NCBI GenBank assembly: GCA_030062745.1
Contig: CP099840.1
Location: forward strand, 3,348,001-3,412,000
Source of the DNA: Capitulum mitella
Taxonomy: Eukaryota; Arthropoda; Thecostraca; Pollicipedomorpha; Pollicipedidae
Direction of reading: 5' to 3'
DNA: 64,000 nt
The notes beneath the pieces are model-generated. The model was not told the origin of the DNA, made no database searches, and saw only the letters and a program-made list of their open reading frames with translations. Positions 1 to 10,623 of this stretch are shown in pieces; the stretch's first letter is position 1, and each line of letters begins with the position of its first letter. The position numbers and the translations under genes are program-made.

Positions 1-856
1 CGTGAAGGTTGCGGCATCTAACCGAACGGAATCTGACGGAAACAAACATCTGAACGCAAAGCTCAAACAACAAGAACGCGCCAATGACCAACGAATACAG
101 TCATGTGCCGTGCACAGGTGCCGGTGAACACTTGAAAGGCTCTGGTCTCCGGAGATTTCTGGTCCTACGTGCCAGAGGCGGCTCTCCGGCACCAGGACAC
201 GGACGCCCGGGCGTGACAGGCCAGCTAATGGCGCGGCTTAGAGCGGAGAACGGCGTCTCTGTGGCACGCAGATAACTTTCCAGGTATGGCGGCGGCACGT
301 CCACACGCACGCCACAGAGGCAAGCCAACCGGCTGAACGGCTCGCGGTACAATGGGCGACGTAATTGGCTGATAATGTTTTAGACGATTACACAAGGAAA
401 TATTCTGACGCCGCTTCTGATCACGAAATTTGTCTGTAAGTGCAAGGCACGGGTATCACCATCAAAAAAGCTAATCACCCATTTGTACAAAGGCGGGATG
501 AAGAACGGTAGTGCAGCGGGTTAATAAAGATGACTGTAGATGCATACGTTACCCATCCCATCAACTACTGTCGCAATCAACGTAGTTAATTGTCGCTAAT
601 AGGGGCTCTTGCATTTCATCAACCTCTGCCTGCGATCTTGTTGGACTTCAACAACAGGGTGTGTTGCCATTTTCATGAAATGAGTCCTGCACTGTCCAAT
701 AGCACGCAACACAGAGCGCTTCGCCAATTACAGCACGAACACACATACCCATCGCCAAACACTGGTCAGTGGGCGCACCGTCCACGAACACGACACCGAC
801 GGACAGCACCCGCACGCCACCGAACCGCACCCCTATGTCGGCGGCAACGGCCTCAC
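1..856. other. Dys: Intron sequence downstream of exon 43
   Basis: No further exon recognised before the left edge. The next exon should enter in phase 1 (start of repeat 20). No repeat or RNA gene seen. Confidence 0.6.
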
Positions 857-1031
857 CTTCTTTTATAAACGGCTTGTCGATTTTCCGTCCGGCGGCGGTG
901 CCTGGCGCGGCCGGCGCGGCGGCCGGCGCGGCAGCCGCCGCCGCCGCCGCCACGGGCGTGACCTTGACCTCGCGGCCCTCCGACACGGCCTGCAGCTGTC
1001 GCCAGGCGGCCAGCACGGCGTCCATGCGGCC
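857..1031 (-). CDS. Dys: Dystrophin exon 43: end of repeat 19 and hinge 3 with poly-alanine
   Basis: Starts GRMDAVLAAWRQLQAVSEGR, matching human KRKLEDLSSEWKAVNRLLQE, the last helix of repeat 19. It then passes into an Ala/Pro hinge (VTPVAAAAAAAAPAAA, GTAAGRKIDKPFIKE), placed exactly where vertebrate hinge 3 (APGLTTIGASPTQ) lies. 175 bases, phase 0 in and 1 out. Acceptor GGACCGTTTCAG, donor GAAG|GTGAGG. This is the last exon recognised. The gene continues off the left edge with repeats 20-24, WW and cysteine-rich region expected. Confidence 0.93.
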
Positions 1032-1347
1032 CTGAAACGGTCCGAACGCGGCCGGTCAGCGGCGGCCGCGGCCCGGACGTGGCCTGGGGCCGGCAGGGGC
1101 GGCCGGCGGTGAGCTGCAGCACCGCTCGGGGCCGGGAAACAGGGATCAGAGGCCAGGTCGGCGCCGCCGCCGACCGTTCGGCCCGCCTCATTAGGCGCCG
1201 GCGGCCGCCACCTAACGTACTTTTCGTCACAGCTCTCCCATTCTAATGATTCAATCAGCGATAATTGCAATCAATACGGGGCGGCGGACGCTGAACGGTG
1301 GCGACGTCGCCGCCGCCGCCGGTCGTTCCTCTTTCCCGCTCCGGCCG

Positions 1348-1748
1348 CTGTCGCTGCCGCCTCCGCCCCTCTCTTCCCCGCCAGCCGCTGTCGCCGCCAC
1401 CGCCACTTCTCTCTCCCGCTCCGGCCTCTGTCGCCGCCGCCTCCGCCCCTCTCTCCCCCGCCGGCCGCTGTCGCCGCCACCGCCACTTCTCTCTCCCGCT
1501 CCGGCCTCTGTCGCCGCCGCCTCCGCCCCTCTCTCCCCCGCCAGCCGCTGTTGCCGCCGCCGCAGCTTCTCTCTCCCCCGCCAGCCGCTGTCGCCGCCGC
1601 CGCCACTTCTCTTTCCCGCTCCGGCCTCTGTCGCCGCCGCCTCCGCCCCTCTCTCCCCCCGCCGGCCGCTGTCGCCGCCGCCTCCGCTTCTCTCTCACGC
1701 TCCGGCCGCTGTCGCCGCCGCCTCCGCCCCTCTCTCCCCCGCCGGCCG
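1348..1748. repeat. 40-bp minisatellite, about 10 units, two alternating subtypes
   Basis: Intron between exons 42 and 43. Units begin CTGTCGCCGCCGCC (+ strand) and recur every 40 bases at 1,348, 1,388, 1,428 and so on to 1,748, with one 41-base unit. Two subtypes alternate at first: one with CCTCTCTCCCCCGCC, the other with CTCTCCCGCTCCGG, giving an 80-bp higher-order period. The + strand is pyrimidine-rich; transcribed, it is G/A-rich. It produces spurious long open frames on both strands. Confidence 0.95.
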
Positions 1749-2990
1749 CTGTCGTCGGTCGTCTCTCGACGCGGGAAAATGGCCGGGAGATGGCGTCGAC
1801 CGGCTTAGGCGCGGTGATCTATGGCGGCGGTGTCCGTCCGAGCCTCGGCCTGCACTCGGCGCGACGGCGGCCGGCCCCGCCGTCCTGACGCAGTCCACAC
1901 GGCCCGCCCGGGTACAAAGCACAACAAACGACGCCGGGTCGCCGAGGTGGTCCCCGTTAAGGCCGCGACACTGCGACGGGGCGCGCAATGCCTCCGACGT
2001 GACAACGAGGAAGACGGCAAAAACGTGTGGCCGTTCCGTGGGCCGAATGCTGGAAAACAAAACGGTGGCACGGCCGCCGCATTTTACGACACTGGCGGCC
2101 GGTCGTCGTGCAAAAACAGACAGAAAAACGGTCGACACCACCGCAGCATGATCATCAGACAGGTTCGGTATGGAGCGCCCGTACGGATCGCACGAGCAGT
2201 ATGACACTAATAACTGCTCGAGGCGCTAAAAAAGTTGATGTACGAATCAATGTAGCCAACTCGACTGACAACTGCGACAAGAAAAGCGTTCGACTTTGCA
2301 AACAACGTGGCAAGCCCCTATTCACAGTTGACTTCTTGGATGTAAACGGCCAAAGTAAAACACGCCAAGTTTGACACAGCCGCAAAAGCATTGCAAAGCA
2401 AACATACCATACTGTCAAAAGAAACGGGACGTGAAGAGAAAGCAGAATACACAGGCAACTGCCACAACAGTAAGACCGCAAAGTTTAACGCGACGTTTGC
2501 ATTTTACGACAATCCACAGTCCCTCGCAGCATCAAACTATCACTACTGCAGCCCACAGGCCACGGAAGGCATAACTGTTGAACATTTAATAGCAAACGTT
2601 TAAAGTTTACACTGCATCTGTGCTAAAACCAGCGAAGCTCTGCCTACAAAAGCGTGTACATTGTATATATGTAAACTACTAAATAATCGGCGAATAACGG
2701 CCGAACACCTTCACGCAAAAGGTAGCTTGTGTGCCAATGAGGGGATCTAGCATTCCAACTGAAGCAAAAGCGCAAAAAAGAAAAAAGCGCATATCATTGT
2801 GCGCTCTCCTGCTTCTACAAGCATTTACCAGTTCCCATGTCCTTTCAAATGGATACGAGCGGAGACAAAGCTCCCCTGCCGCTTCCCACGACCAAAACGC
2901 AGCTGGATCAGCCCCAGGCTCCCCCAGACAGACCCCTGAGGCTAGAGCATCCCTGCATGCACCCCATCTGCGCCCCGACGGCCGCCGTAC

Positions 2991-3107
2991 CTTGATGTCC
3001 TCCGCCATGGGCTGGCCGGCCTTTTTGCACACCTCCTCCAGCGCCTCGTACTGGGTGACCACGGCGCGATACTCCTGCTGCTTCTCGCCCAGGTCGGCGG
3101 CCAGCAG
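2991..3107 (-). CDS. Dys: Dystrophin exon 42: spectrin repeat, helix B
   Basis: Encodes LLAADLGEKQQEYRAVVTQY then EALEEVCKKAGQPMAEDIK. Aligns with human AVQAKQPDVEEILSKGQHLYKEKPATQP of repeat 19. 117 bases, phase 0/0. Acceptor CCTGTCGGCAG, donor AAG|GTACGG. Confidence 0.94.
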
Positions 3108-3920
3108 CTGCCGACAGGGCCAGGACGTCACGCCGTGTCCGGCACCGGACGCAGCGCGCCGCCGGCGACGGCCCCACAATAGAGCCGGACGCGTCGCCGA
3201 CGGACGCGCAGAGACGCCGCACGCGTTCCAGCCCGGCAGCGCTCCCCCCCCCCGGTCAGCGGAACAGCTTCGAGGTAACCGTCGCATCGAAGCGCCGCCG
3301 AGGCGACATTTCGGCGGCTCTGAATGCCTCCAATGGACCAATTCGCCTCCCGCGCTCCACCGCCGCGGCCGCGCGAAGCCCCACCGCCCGGCCGGCCGCG
3401 CCAGCCATTCGCCCGGGACGGAAACTGCCCGCTGCCCGATTATTGGATTTGGCGCGGGCGGCCGGCGGCCGGCTACAATCTGCTCCAGTCATTCGGCCGC
3501 TGAGTGAAAATACGCCGCCGGCCCGGCACCGTCCGGAAACCAGTCGACGGCCGAACGCGCCCCCACCGGGAAACCTTATCTGACGCTCAGCCCAGCACGT
3601 ATGTCAAACCGGCCTCCGTTTCTGGGCGAAGACCTACACGCCAGACTACGACCGCCTTTAATACGACGCAAAATAAAATACTACCGGCTCAATGCTCAAC
3701 TACGCTCATGATCAGAAGGACCTTGACATGGAATAACGTGGCACTTAATAAAGTCCTTCCTAGCTGCTTCCGTGCCAACGACTATCATGCCATCAACAAT
3801 GCACAGCAAAGCCCCGGGGCGAGTTAGAACCGCCTGCGACGGCTGCCACGCCGTCACCCGGCGGAGAGCACCCACCCCCGTCTCCAGTCGGGCCGCCCCG
3901 CGCCGCGCCGCGCCGCCCAC

Positions 3921-4079
3921 CTGCTGCTGGTCGGGCCGCCGGTCGGGGCCCCAGTCGGCCACCTCGTTGGTGCGCCGCTGGGCCCAGTCGCCCAGCGCCG
4001 TCAGGCCCTGGTAGAGCCGCTGCACGGCCGCCAGCTGCCGCTGCAGCCGGCCGGAGCAGGCCGGCAGCACGTCGGCCAC
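3921..4079 (-). CDS. Dys: Dystrophin exon 41: spectrin repeat, helix A
   Basis: Encodes VADVLPACSGRLQRQLAAVQ, RLYQGLTALGDWAQRRTNEV and ADWGPDRRPDQQQ. The LTALGDWAQ helix-A core marks the repeat before hinge 3. 159 bases, phase 0/0. Acceptor GACGGCCGGCAG, donor CAG|GTGGGCGG. Confidence 0.92.
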
Positions 4080-4418
4080 CTGCCGGCCGTCGGCGGCGTC
4101 AGCGGGCCCGCCGGAGGGACCAAGGTGTGTCCAGGGAAGACGGCACGGTGGACAATGAGACGAGAGGCGGACCACGAGACCAGGCAACGGGTAGAATAGC
4201 GATAACCACACATCTACTTAAGAGGGGGGAGGAAGTAAAATACCCGAACCCGAGGAGAGGCGAAGAAGTTTATGGTAATGCACTGAGAAAGTGAGCAGCC
4301 TCCAGACACGGTGACGGGTATAAATAGTCAAACGAAAACAATTATAATGTAAATGAAGCGGGCGCCAGCCACAACCGAGCGTGATGCATCGTCCGGACCG
4401 CTCCCGGGGGCTGCTTAC

Positions 4419-4532
4419 CCGCTCGAGGTTGCCGTTTATCTTCTGGAGCTGGTCCAGAGCCCGGAATTTTCTCTCCGGCCACGATAGCTTCTCGGCCAGA
4501 GCCTTTTTGTCGGGCAGCTCCTCCACGCGGGA
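4419..4532 (-). CDS. Dys: Dystrophin exon 40: spectrin-repeat segment
   Basis: Encodes SRVEELPDKKALAEKLSWPE then RKFRALDQLQKINGNLER. Amphipathic helix pattern, in phase 0 with both neighbours. Acceptor GGCCGTTGCAG, donor CGG|GTAAGC. Repeat boundaries here are less clear than elsewhere. Codons are unusually AT-containing (AAAAAG, AAATTC) for this gene. Confidence 0.9.
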
Positions 4533-5030
4533 CTGCAACGGCCAGCGGCGACGTCACAGGAAGAAAAAACAATCACCGGCGACTTCCGCCGCCAGTCTCA
4601 CGCACCGAATACGTCACCAGATCTACGCTGAGAGCGGACGTCACAGGCTAAGACCCCATAACCGCAAAAAGCCTCGGGAAACTTCCGGGCGGAGGCCGCC
4701 GCGAGCGCACCAAACACCAAACACGCCTCTAAAAATACAGCGCCCGTCGAGACGGCAGCCGGCCCGATTCGACGCCGCTTGTTCCGACGGAGAAACTGGA
4801 AACTCGGCGAGCGCGCGAGACGGGAAAACAGCCGAGTCGTCCGAATAAAACGCGGCCGGAACGGCGCGTCGGCCCAGCCCACCATCGAACCCGATCATCC
4901 GGGTCACGGGACAAGAAAACACAGAATCACCGACAAAATCAAAACACGAGCTTGTCACCACCACACCCCGCGTGCTTTGTCATTAAGCCCCGAATTCCAA
5001 CACCGTCTCGTTTCAGCGGCGTCGGCGGAC

Positions 5031-5066
5031 AGCCGGACAGCCGGACAGCCGGACAGTCGGACACTC
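5031..5066. repeat. Short 8-bp tandem repeat (CCGGACAG)
   Basis: Four near-perfect copies of CCGGACAG in an intron. Likely polymorphic; no function apparent. Confidence 0.8.
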
Positions 5067-5622
5067 GCGCCGGCCGGAGGACCGTTCACCCCGGCCGGCC
5101 GGACAGCGGGCCGGCGGCGGCGGCGGTCGACGACCCCCCGCCGGCCGGGAGGACGGCCGGCCGCCGGGGACGGCTCCGCTCGGCCCGGCTGATGCCCCCG
5201 GCCCGCCGGGAGCAGGCGGACCGCTCCGCGACGGTCGGCCCACCGCCGGCCGACCCGACAGACGTCGCGACAGAGGCCGGGCAGGGGGCGTCCGTGGTTA
5301 ACACGAATGAGGGCGAAGAAAAGGGTCTGAGCGATGCGCACGGACAGGTTTCATGTCCATTTCAAACCCACCAACGTTGACGGCAATGAGAAGAGGAACA
5401 AAAAACGTTTCTGAACTGTTTTCATGAAGCGTACAGAAATGTTCCCAATGCCGACCCAAGAACAACATTTCGCTCGACTTGCATCAGCTCATCGCCAGTC
5501 GCATCCCTCCATACCGCTTCCCATCCGCAGAACCGGCCCAGGCCACAGCTGAACAAACTGCAACGCCCGCCCAACCACAAACCAGCTCTCGCGGAGCTCG
5601 GCCCGCATACCCGCCCGCTCAC

Positions 5623-5767
5623 CTTGGCCATGCTGGCGTTGACGATGAGCGCGCCCTCGTCGCTGGGGTTGACCGGGGTCTGCGCCAGCGCCAGCGCCGC
5701 CTCGGTCCAGCTGAGCAGCGCCGCCGTCTGCGTGTGCGCCTCCTGCTCGTCCTCCATGGTCGAGATC
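5623..5767 (-). CDS. Dys: Dystrophin exon 39: spectrin repeat, helix A
   Basis: Encodes RISTMEDEQEAHTQTAALLS, WTEAALALAQTPVNPSDEGA and LIVNASMAK. In the position of human repeat 18-19 (LEDLEEQLNHLLLWLSPIRNQLE). 145 bases, phase 2 in and 0 out. Acceptor GGTGCCGCGCAG, donor AAG|GTGAGCG. Confidence 0.92.
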
Positions 5768-6822
5768 CTGCGCGGCACCGCACGTCGGCGGTCAGCAGGG
5801 GTGGGAAGTCGGTGGAGGGGACATCGGGAGATGGGGTGTACGGAAACTGACGGCGACGCGTCTCAGCGCACGACTGTCTCTGATCACTGACAGCAAAGCA
5901 ACAGAACGAGATGGCTCCAGGAACTCCGATTGGCCTTGGCTGTGCAAAGCAGCGATACCTATTGGATGGCGTAAAAAGGTGTTTCGGCATCGTCAAAAAT
6001 TGCAAAATATGGTACCCGACACGACAGCAGAATAATGACGACTTTGTCGAGGTTCCAACAGATTCCGACCTCCGAGACGCCTACGTTGCATATACCACAA
6101 ACTTTCCACTCAATTCTTCACCGCCAACGGCCCACACGGTCCCATTCCCAAGACACATCTACATCTCCCCGTCCCACACATCTCCCACATCCACGTCAGC
6201 ACGGCCCACGCGGCCTCGACCCCATCTGTTCAGCCGTCCGCAGTCAAAGTTATCCCCGTTCACGACACCTCAGACGCGGCGCGGCGCCCCTGCACGTTCG
6301 ACCACAGCGCCGCCCGCTCCGCCTCCGGCCGTTCCCAGGAGGCCGCCGCCAGCGGCCCCCGGCCGGTCGACCACGGCCGCGGCCGCGCGTCGCGCACAAA
6401 CTCGAGTGCGGGCCGCCGGAAATTGCCCGCGCCGCTCGCCGGTCGCCGGCCGGGGCGGCGCGGCCGCATTAACGAGATAAACGTCACCGGCCGCCGCCCG
6501 GCCGGCACGTCGTTCCGCGAGAACAGACGGCCGCGGGAGAGGAAGCCCCGGGCGGCGGGACCGCGACGGACGAGGAGCCGGCGGTCGGCCCAGCTGCCGC
6601 CGCCGCCGCCACAAACGCCGGCCGCCGGCCGCCGACATTACCCGAGGGCGTACTCAGACTCAAAGCCCCGCGGCGGTCACCGGGCGGTCCCGTACCCGGA
6701 GCCGGGTCACCGGGCACGTCCGTCCTCGGGCGTTACCAACTTTCCGGCGGTCGGCCGCCCGCGGCGCGGCCGCGTGGTCGAGACGGGCGCCGGCCTGCGG
6801 CGGCCGGCTGTCGGGCACGTAC

Positions 6823-6966
6823 CGTTCCCGGCGCGCGGCCAGCTCGGCCAGCACGCCCTTCCACCGCTTGTTGAGGTTCTCGATCTTCTCCAGGAAGGTG
6901 GTGGCCTCGGCCGCCGAGAGGCCGCCTATCACCTCCCGGCTGGCGGACGAGATGGCCGTGTAGACG
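6823..6966 (-). CDS. Dys: Dystrophin exon 38: spectrin repeat, helices B-C
   Basis: Encodes NVYTAISSASREVIGGLSAA, EATTFLEKIENLNKRWKGVL and AELAARRE. The E.IENLNKRW.G.L run is a classic helix C (human DKLENKLKQTNLQWIKVS). 144 bases, phase 2/2. Acceptor CCGTTCCCGCAG, donor GAACG|GTACGT. Confidence 0.95.
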
Positions 6967-8430
6967 CTGCGGGAACGGCACAAAAGTCAGGTGAGGCTGA
7001 TGAGCCCAGGCAGGCATCCAAACACGTCGCGATGCTTGCAATCGATGTGCTGGCACTGCTTCTGTTATTTTGCACATTCGTTGCAATGATAAGCAAACTA
7101 AAAGCGTTCCTTTAAGTGTCTGTATTTAACACCAATAAATCTAACTCTAATTAGGAAAACTGTTCCAGCAAACATAACGTAAGTCAGTCGGCGGATACAT
7201 GGCGGGGCAACAGATAAGAAATACCAGTGTTAACGAACCAAGAAATGCTCGCGCCAACACATCAGCTTCCCGTCGTTCCCACATAACAATGAACGTAAGC
7301 CTATCGACGACGACAGCAGGCGGACAATCCCACTGTCGCCGATCCCCGCCGTGCTGCCGCCTCGGCCGGCCGGTCGCAACCCGCCGCCACCGCCGCCGTC
7401 GCCGCCGCCCGGCCCGCGTCGCCGGCGACGTCCAATAACCGTTCAACGACGGGAACACTTATCCGCGCCCCGCGCTAATGGCCGGCCGAACACTTCTCCG
7501 AAGAGGCTGAACCGGCGTCGCCAGCCGCGCGGCTCCGGCGTAATTCGGTCCGCTCGCGGCGCGGGCGCCCGCCGCCAGCCGCCGCCAGGCGCCGGACGCG
7601 CGCCTGGGGAGGCCGCCGGCGGTCTGCGGCCGCCGACCGGCGCCCAGCGACTCTCGAGAAGGTTGTTTTCGGGCCCCGCGGCAATCCAATCACGCGTGGC
7701 CGCCGCTCGACGCCGGTAAATTAGACGCTAATGCCACCTGGCAAAAACCGCAGGTCATCGTCGAGGTGCTGCAAAAGGCCACAATAGCGGGGAGGAAGTG
7801 CTGTCGCGGACGCGGTGGCCGCGGCTCGCCGGCCGTATTTCGGACGCGGCGTGAGGACGTTCTTCACGACGCAGCGGCGAGAGTCGAGCCCGAGATCATA
7901 TGAGAAAAACGGGCATGATGAAAAATGCCGAACCCCGCGGAGCTCGGGAGGCCAGGCAAACAAAAATAAAAAAGGAAAGAGAAGGGTCACAGTGAACGCG
8001 AAAAAGCAACAGGAGTGATATGAAAAGAAGTAGGTTGGGTCAATGGCGCCAAGCGCGGTAAGGCAACTGGTGCTCCACGGTTCGCAGTGAGGTGGGGCCA
8101 GCCATGATTTCTGGTCGTTCGCATCGGCTGTCGCAGGGCCAATCAGAGTCGTTCGTCAGCAAGATGAGCCCCTGATAGCCGTCCTCAGACTCCAGATCGA
8201 ACCCACTCCACAACTTCACCTTGAAATAACAAAGAATCGGCGGAATCTGATGGCCAAGTCAGGGCCGAACCGGATGAGACGGCGAGCAACGACCATCCTT
8301 CCTCAAGGACGTCCTTCGGGCTCGAGGGTCTCGCAATGCATCGAGATCAGAACTCTGCACTCTCCCCCGCACCCGCAGACGGGCCGGAGACCAGCTCCGC
8401 CGCCGGCGCTCGCGCCCGCGGCGCACTCAC

Positions 8431-8610
8431 TTGTGCTTGACGGTGACCTGCTTCTCGAGCTCCTTCTGGCAGGCGCGCAGCTGGGGCAGCTCGGCGGTGC
8501 CGAGCGGCCGCGTCTCGGCGATCCGAGCCTCGGCCGTCACCAGCCACTGGCCAAAGTCGTGCATGTTCTCCTGCAGGCCGCGCCACGTGTCGCGGCACCG
8601 GGCCCAGTTG
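8431..8610 (-). CDS. Dys: Dystrophin exon 37: spectrin repeat, helices A-B
   Basis: Encodes SNWARCRDTWRGLQENMHDF, GQWLVTAEARIAETRPLGTA and ELPQLRACQKELEKQVTVKH. Similar to human FQRDLNEFVLWLEEADNIAS...QLKEKLEQVKLLVEEL. 180 bases, phase 2 in and 2 out. Acceptor GTCCGCCGCAG, donor GTGAGTG. Confidence 0.94.
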
Positions 8611-9075
8611 CTGCGGCGGACAGCGCGCGGCGTCAGAGAGGCGACAAGGCTCCGGAGCTATGCCGTCAGAGCGCCGCGCACACGTCCAGGGCCGGCGGGG
8701 GCGGCTGGGACGGCCGGCCGACGGGATGACCGGCCTGCTGGCATTTGGCACGAGATAGGAGGATATCGCCAGGCACTGCAAACGCTTATCACTGTTCTGG
8801 ATGACAGCCACACGTGTCGGCTTCGCGGTACATCTATCAGCCACGCCATTAGCAGTCAGGCATGCCTCCGTCCGTCTGGGAACCGTCAGAACTGAGCAGC
8901 GGTTGATTTCGGAAAATCGTGGATGATATATCTGAACAGGCGACTACAACTGCAATACAACGCACCATTACGACGAAATATCATCCACGCCAGTAACGTG
9001 ACAACACGGTTCCATGTTTACAAGCAATGAACAGGAACCTGAACTTCGTGAACAGCCTTGTAAAACAGCGTTTCA

Positions 9076-9257
9076 TTTGCGCCGCCCCTGGTATCCCTGC
9101 TGTTATCCTCATCTGCGTCGCTCCTGGTAGCTCTGCTGTTATCCCCTTCACCCGTATTACTCCTGGTGAGATGGCCTCCCCGTCTGTGCCGTTCCTGGTA
9201 GCCCTGCTGCAGCCACCCCATCTGCGCCGCTCCTGCTACCCATGCCGTTCCTTGCTC
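9076..9257. repeat. Degenerate 36-bp tandem repeat copied from the end of exon 36
   Basis: Starting at about 9,076, 9,113, 9,149, 9,184 and 9,221, five units of 35-37 bases resemble the last about 30 coding bases of exon 36 (+ strand CTGTGCCGCTCCTGGTAG...CTGCTG). The unit at 9,184 is nearly identical and would encode LQQGYQERHR again. The copied exonic part is not followed by a GT donor in that unit, so it looks like a non-spliced echo of the exon end. Confidence 0.85.
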
Positions 9258-9259
9258 AC

Positions 9260-9429
9260 CTGTGCCGCTCCTGGTAGCCCTGCTGCAGCTGCCGCCAGTC
9301 GTCGCGCAGCTTGTCGGCGGCCCGCTGGGCCATCTGCCGCTGCGCCGGGTCAGCGGAGGTCAGCGAGGCCAGGTCGGTCAGCTGTTCGTCCACGCGCGGC
9401 TCCAACGCGTCCATCGCGGCCCGGATACT
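9260..9429 (-). CDS. Dys: Dystrophin exon 36: spectrin repeat, helices B-C
   Basis: Encodes SIRAAMDALEPRVDEQLTDL, ASLTSADPAQRQMAQRAADK, LRDDWRQLQQGYQERH. Typical helix B/C with the L..DW..L pattern. 170 bases, phase 0 in and 2 out. Acceptor CGCTTGTACAG, donor CACAG|GTGAGC. Its last about 30 bases (LQQGYQERH) recur as degenerate tandem copies just past the donor. Confidence 0.94.
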
Positions 9430-9674
9430 CTGTACAAGCGGGACAACACGGTGCCAGGGACACAGCACAGCCACACGTCCTGCACGAGCACAACAGACCA
9501 CCTGAGACGACAGCTGGATCGCGTGACAACGCAAAACTTTACGATTTTCAGCAAACTCATGGCTGCAGAAACACGCCGACTCCAATTGCAGCCCGAACGA
9601 GAGGCCGTTTCCGTTCCACGACCGCGTCCTCGGCGGGTCGCCGCCTGGCGGGGCGGGCGGCCCGCCGCGCGCAC

Positions 9675-9818
9675 CTTGAGAGCCTCCTCGCGCGCGTTGA
9701 AGCGCTCGTACTGGCGGACGCCGATCGGCGCCGAGGCCAGCTGCCGCTGCACGGTGGACACCGCCTCGCGCACGGTGCTGACGCGAGCCGCGAACGCCGC
9801 CGCCGGGCTGGGCGCCCC
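9675..9818 (-). CDS. Dys: Dystrophin exon 35: spectrin repeat, helix A
   Basis: Encodes GAPSPAAAFAARVSTVREAV, STVQRQLASAPIGVRQYERF and NAREEALK. I chose the acceptor GCGCCACCAG because it enters in phase 0; another AG 12 bases downstream (GGGCGCCCAG) would be one base out of phase. 144 bases, donor AAG|GTGCGC. A 34-bp direct repeat lies in the intron immediately upstream. Confidence 0.88.
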
Positions 9819-9837
9819 CTGGTGGCGCCGAACGAGA

Positions 9838-9925
9838 ACGGTTACAGAGGGCAGCAGCGTCGGACGGAGGGAGTCACAGGGAGCAGCGGCGCCGGACGGA
9901 GGCGGTTACAGAGGGCAGCGGGGGA
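9838..9925. repeat. 34-bp tandem repeat upstream of exon 35
   Basis: About 2.5 copies of a unit GGTTACAGAGGGCAGC...CGGACGGAGG, starting about 20 bases from the acceptor of exon 35. Confidence 0.75.
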
Positions 9926-10431
9926 AGGGAAAAGCACGGAAGGGACTTTACAGGGGTTTTTGCAGGTCAGACGGTCGTGGCCGAGCGAGGCCATCTCGAT
10001 AGCGGGTTAGAGCAACGGAACGATAGGACAAAGGAATCGGCGGCTTGGAGAACACCCACGGAGAACAAAGCTAACAGGGACATCTCAGGCTTGTGTAGAC
10101 AATGTGGCATCTACGTTATTCCACTTTATGACGGAGCAAAGGGCACGGGCAGGCTTAACATAAAAATAGACAGCATAGGACAAAAAGGTATGATGCATAC
10201 CATAACACCAGCACATAAAGCTCCACGCCAAGACCTTCGAAAATGCAGACAAAAGGAGCAGGAGCGACGGCAACAATGAGGAGAAGGAAAGAAACATAGC
10301 AGCAAACCACAGGAACTTGCCCAACGAGGTGCTCCCAGATTCAGTTATGCTTTACACCTCTTCCAAACGCCTAAGCAATCCTCTGTGAATCACCTTCCCC
10401 GTTATCTGGCCCGCGACCTCTGGCCACTGAC

Positions 10432-10623
10432 CTTGGCGTCGATGTCCTTGGCCTCCATGACCTTCTGGTACTGTTTGCACCTGTCCTGGGCGGCCTTCCA
10501 GCGCTGGCTGAGGTCCTCCAGGATGCTGGCCAGCTTGTCGCGGTCCTGTCCGGTCAGGTCAGCCGTCTCCCAGCGGACCGACTCCAGCTCCACGCCGCGT
10601 TCGCTGATCTCCTCCTGCAGCGC
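10432..10623 (-). CDS. Dys: Dystrophin exon 34: spectrin repeat, helices B-C
   Basis: Encodes ALQEEISERGVELESVRWET, ADLTGQDRDKLASILEDLSQ, RWKAAQDRCKQYQKVMEA and KDIDAK. Contains the typical D..L...L..RW pattern of helix C. 192 bases, phase 0/0. Acceptor CGTCGCCCGCAG, donor AAG|GTCAGTGG. Confidence 0.95.

Larger units (their letters stand above)
3108..8430. other. Dys: Introns between exons 42 and 37
   Basis: Introns of roughly 0.3-1.5 kb. Apart from the exons listed and a (CCGGACAG)4 run at about 5,031-5,066, I see only GC-rich unique sequence. Confidence 0.6.

Noticed and set aside
1246-2151. 301-codon + strand frame rich in Arg/Ser/Pro
   Set aside because: Product of the 40-bp minisatellite; no stops because the unit lacks them in that frame. 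No homology.
9806-9818. Alternative acceptor of exon 35 at CGCCCAG, suggesting another one-base discrepancy
   Set aside because: The AG 12 bases upstream (GCGCCACCAG) enters in the right phase, so no discrepancy is needed.
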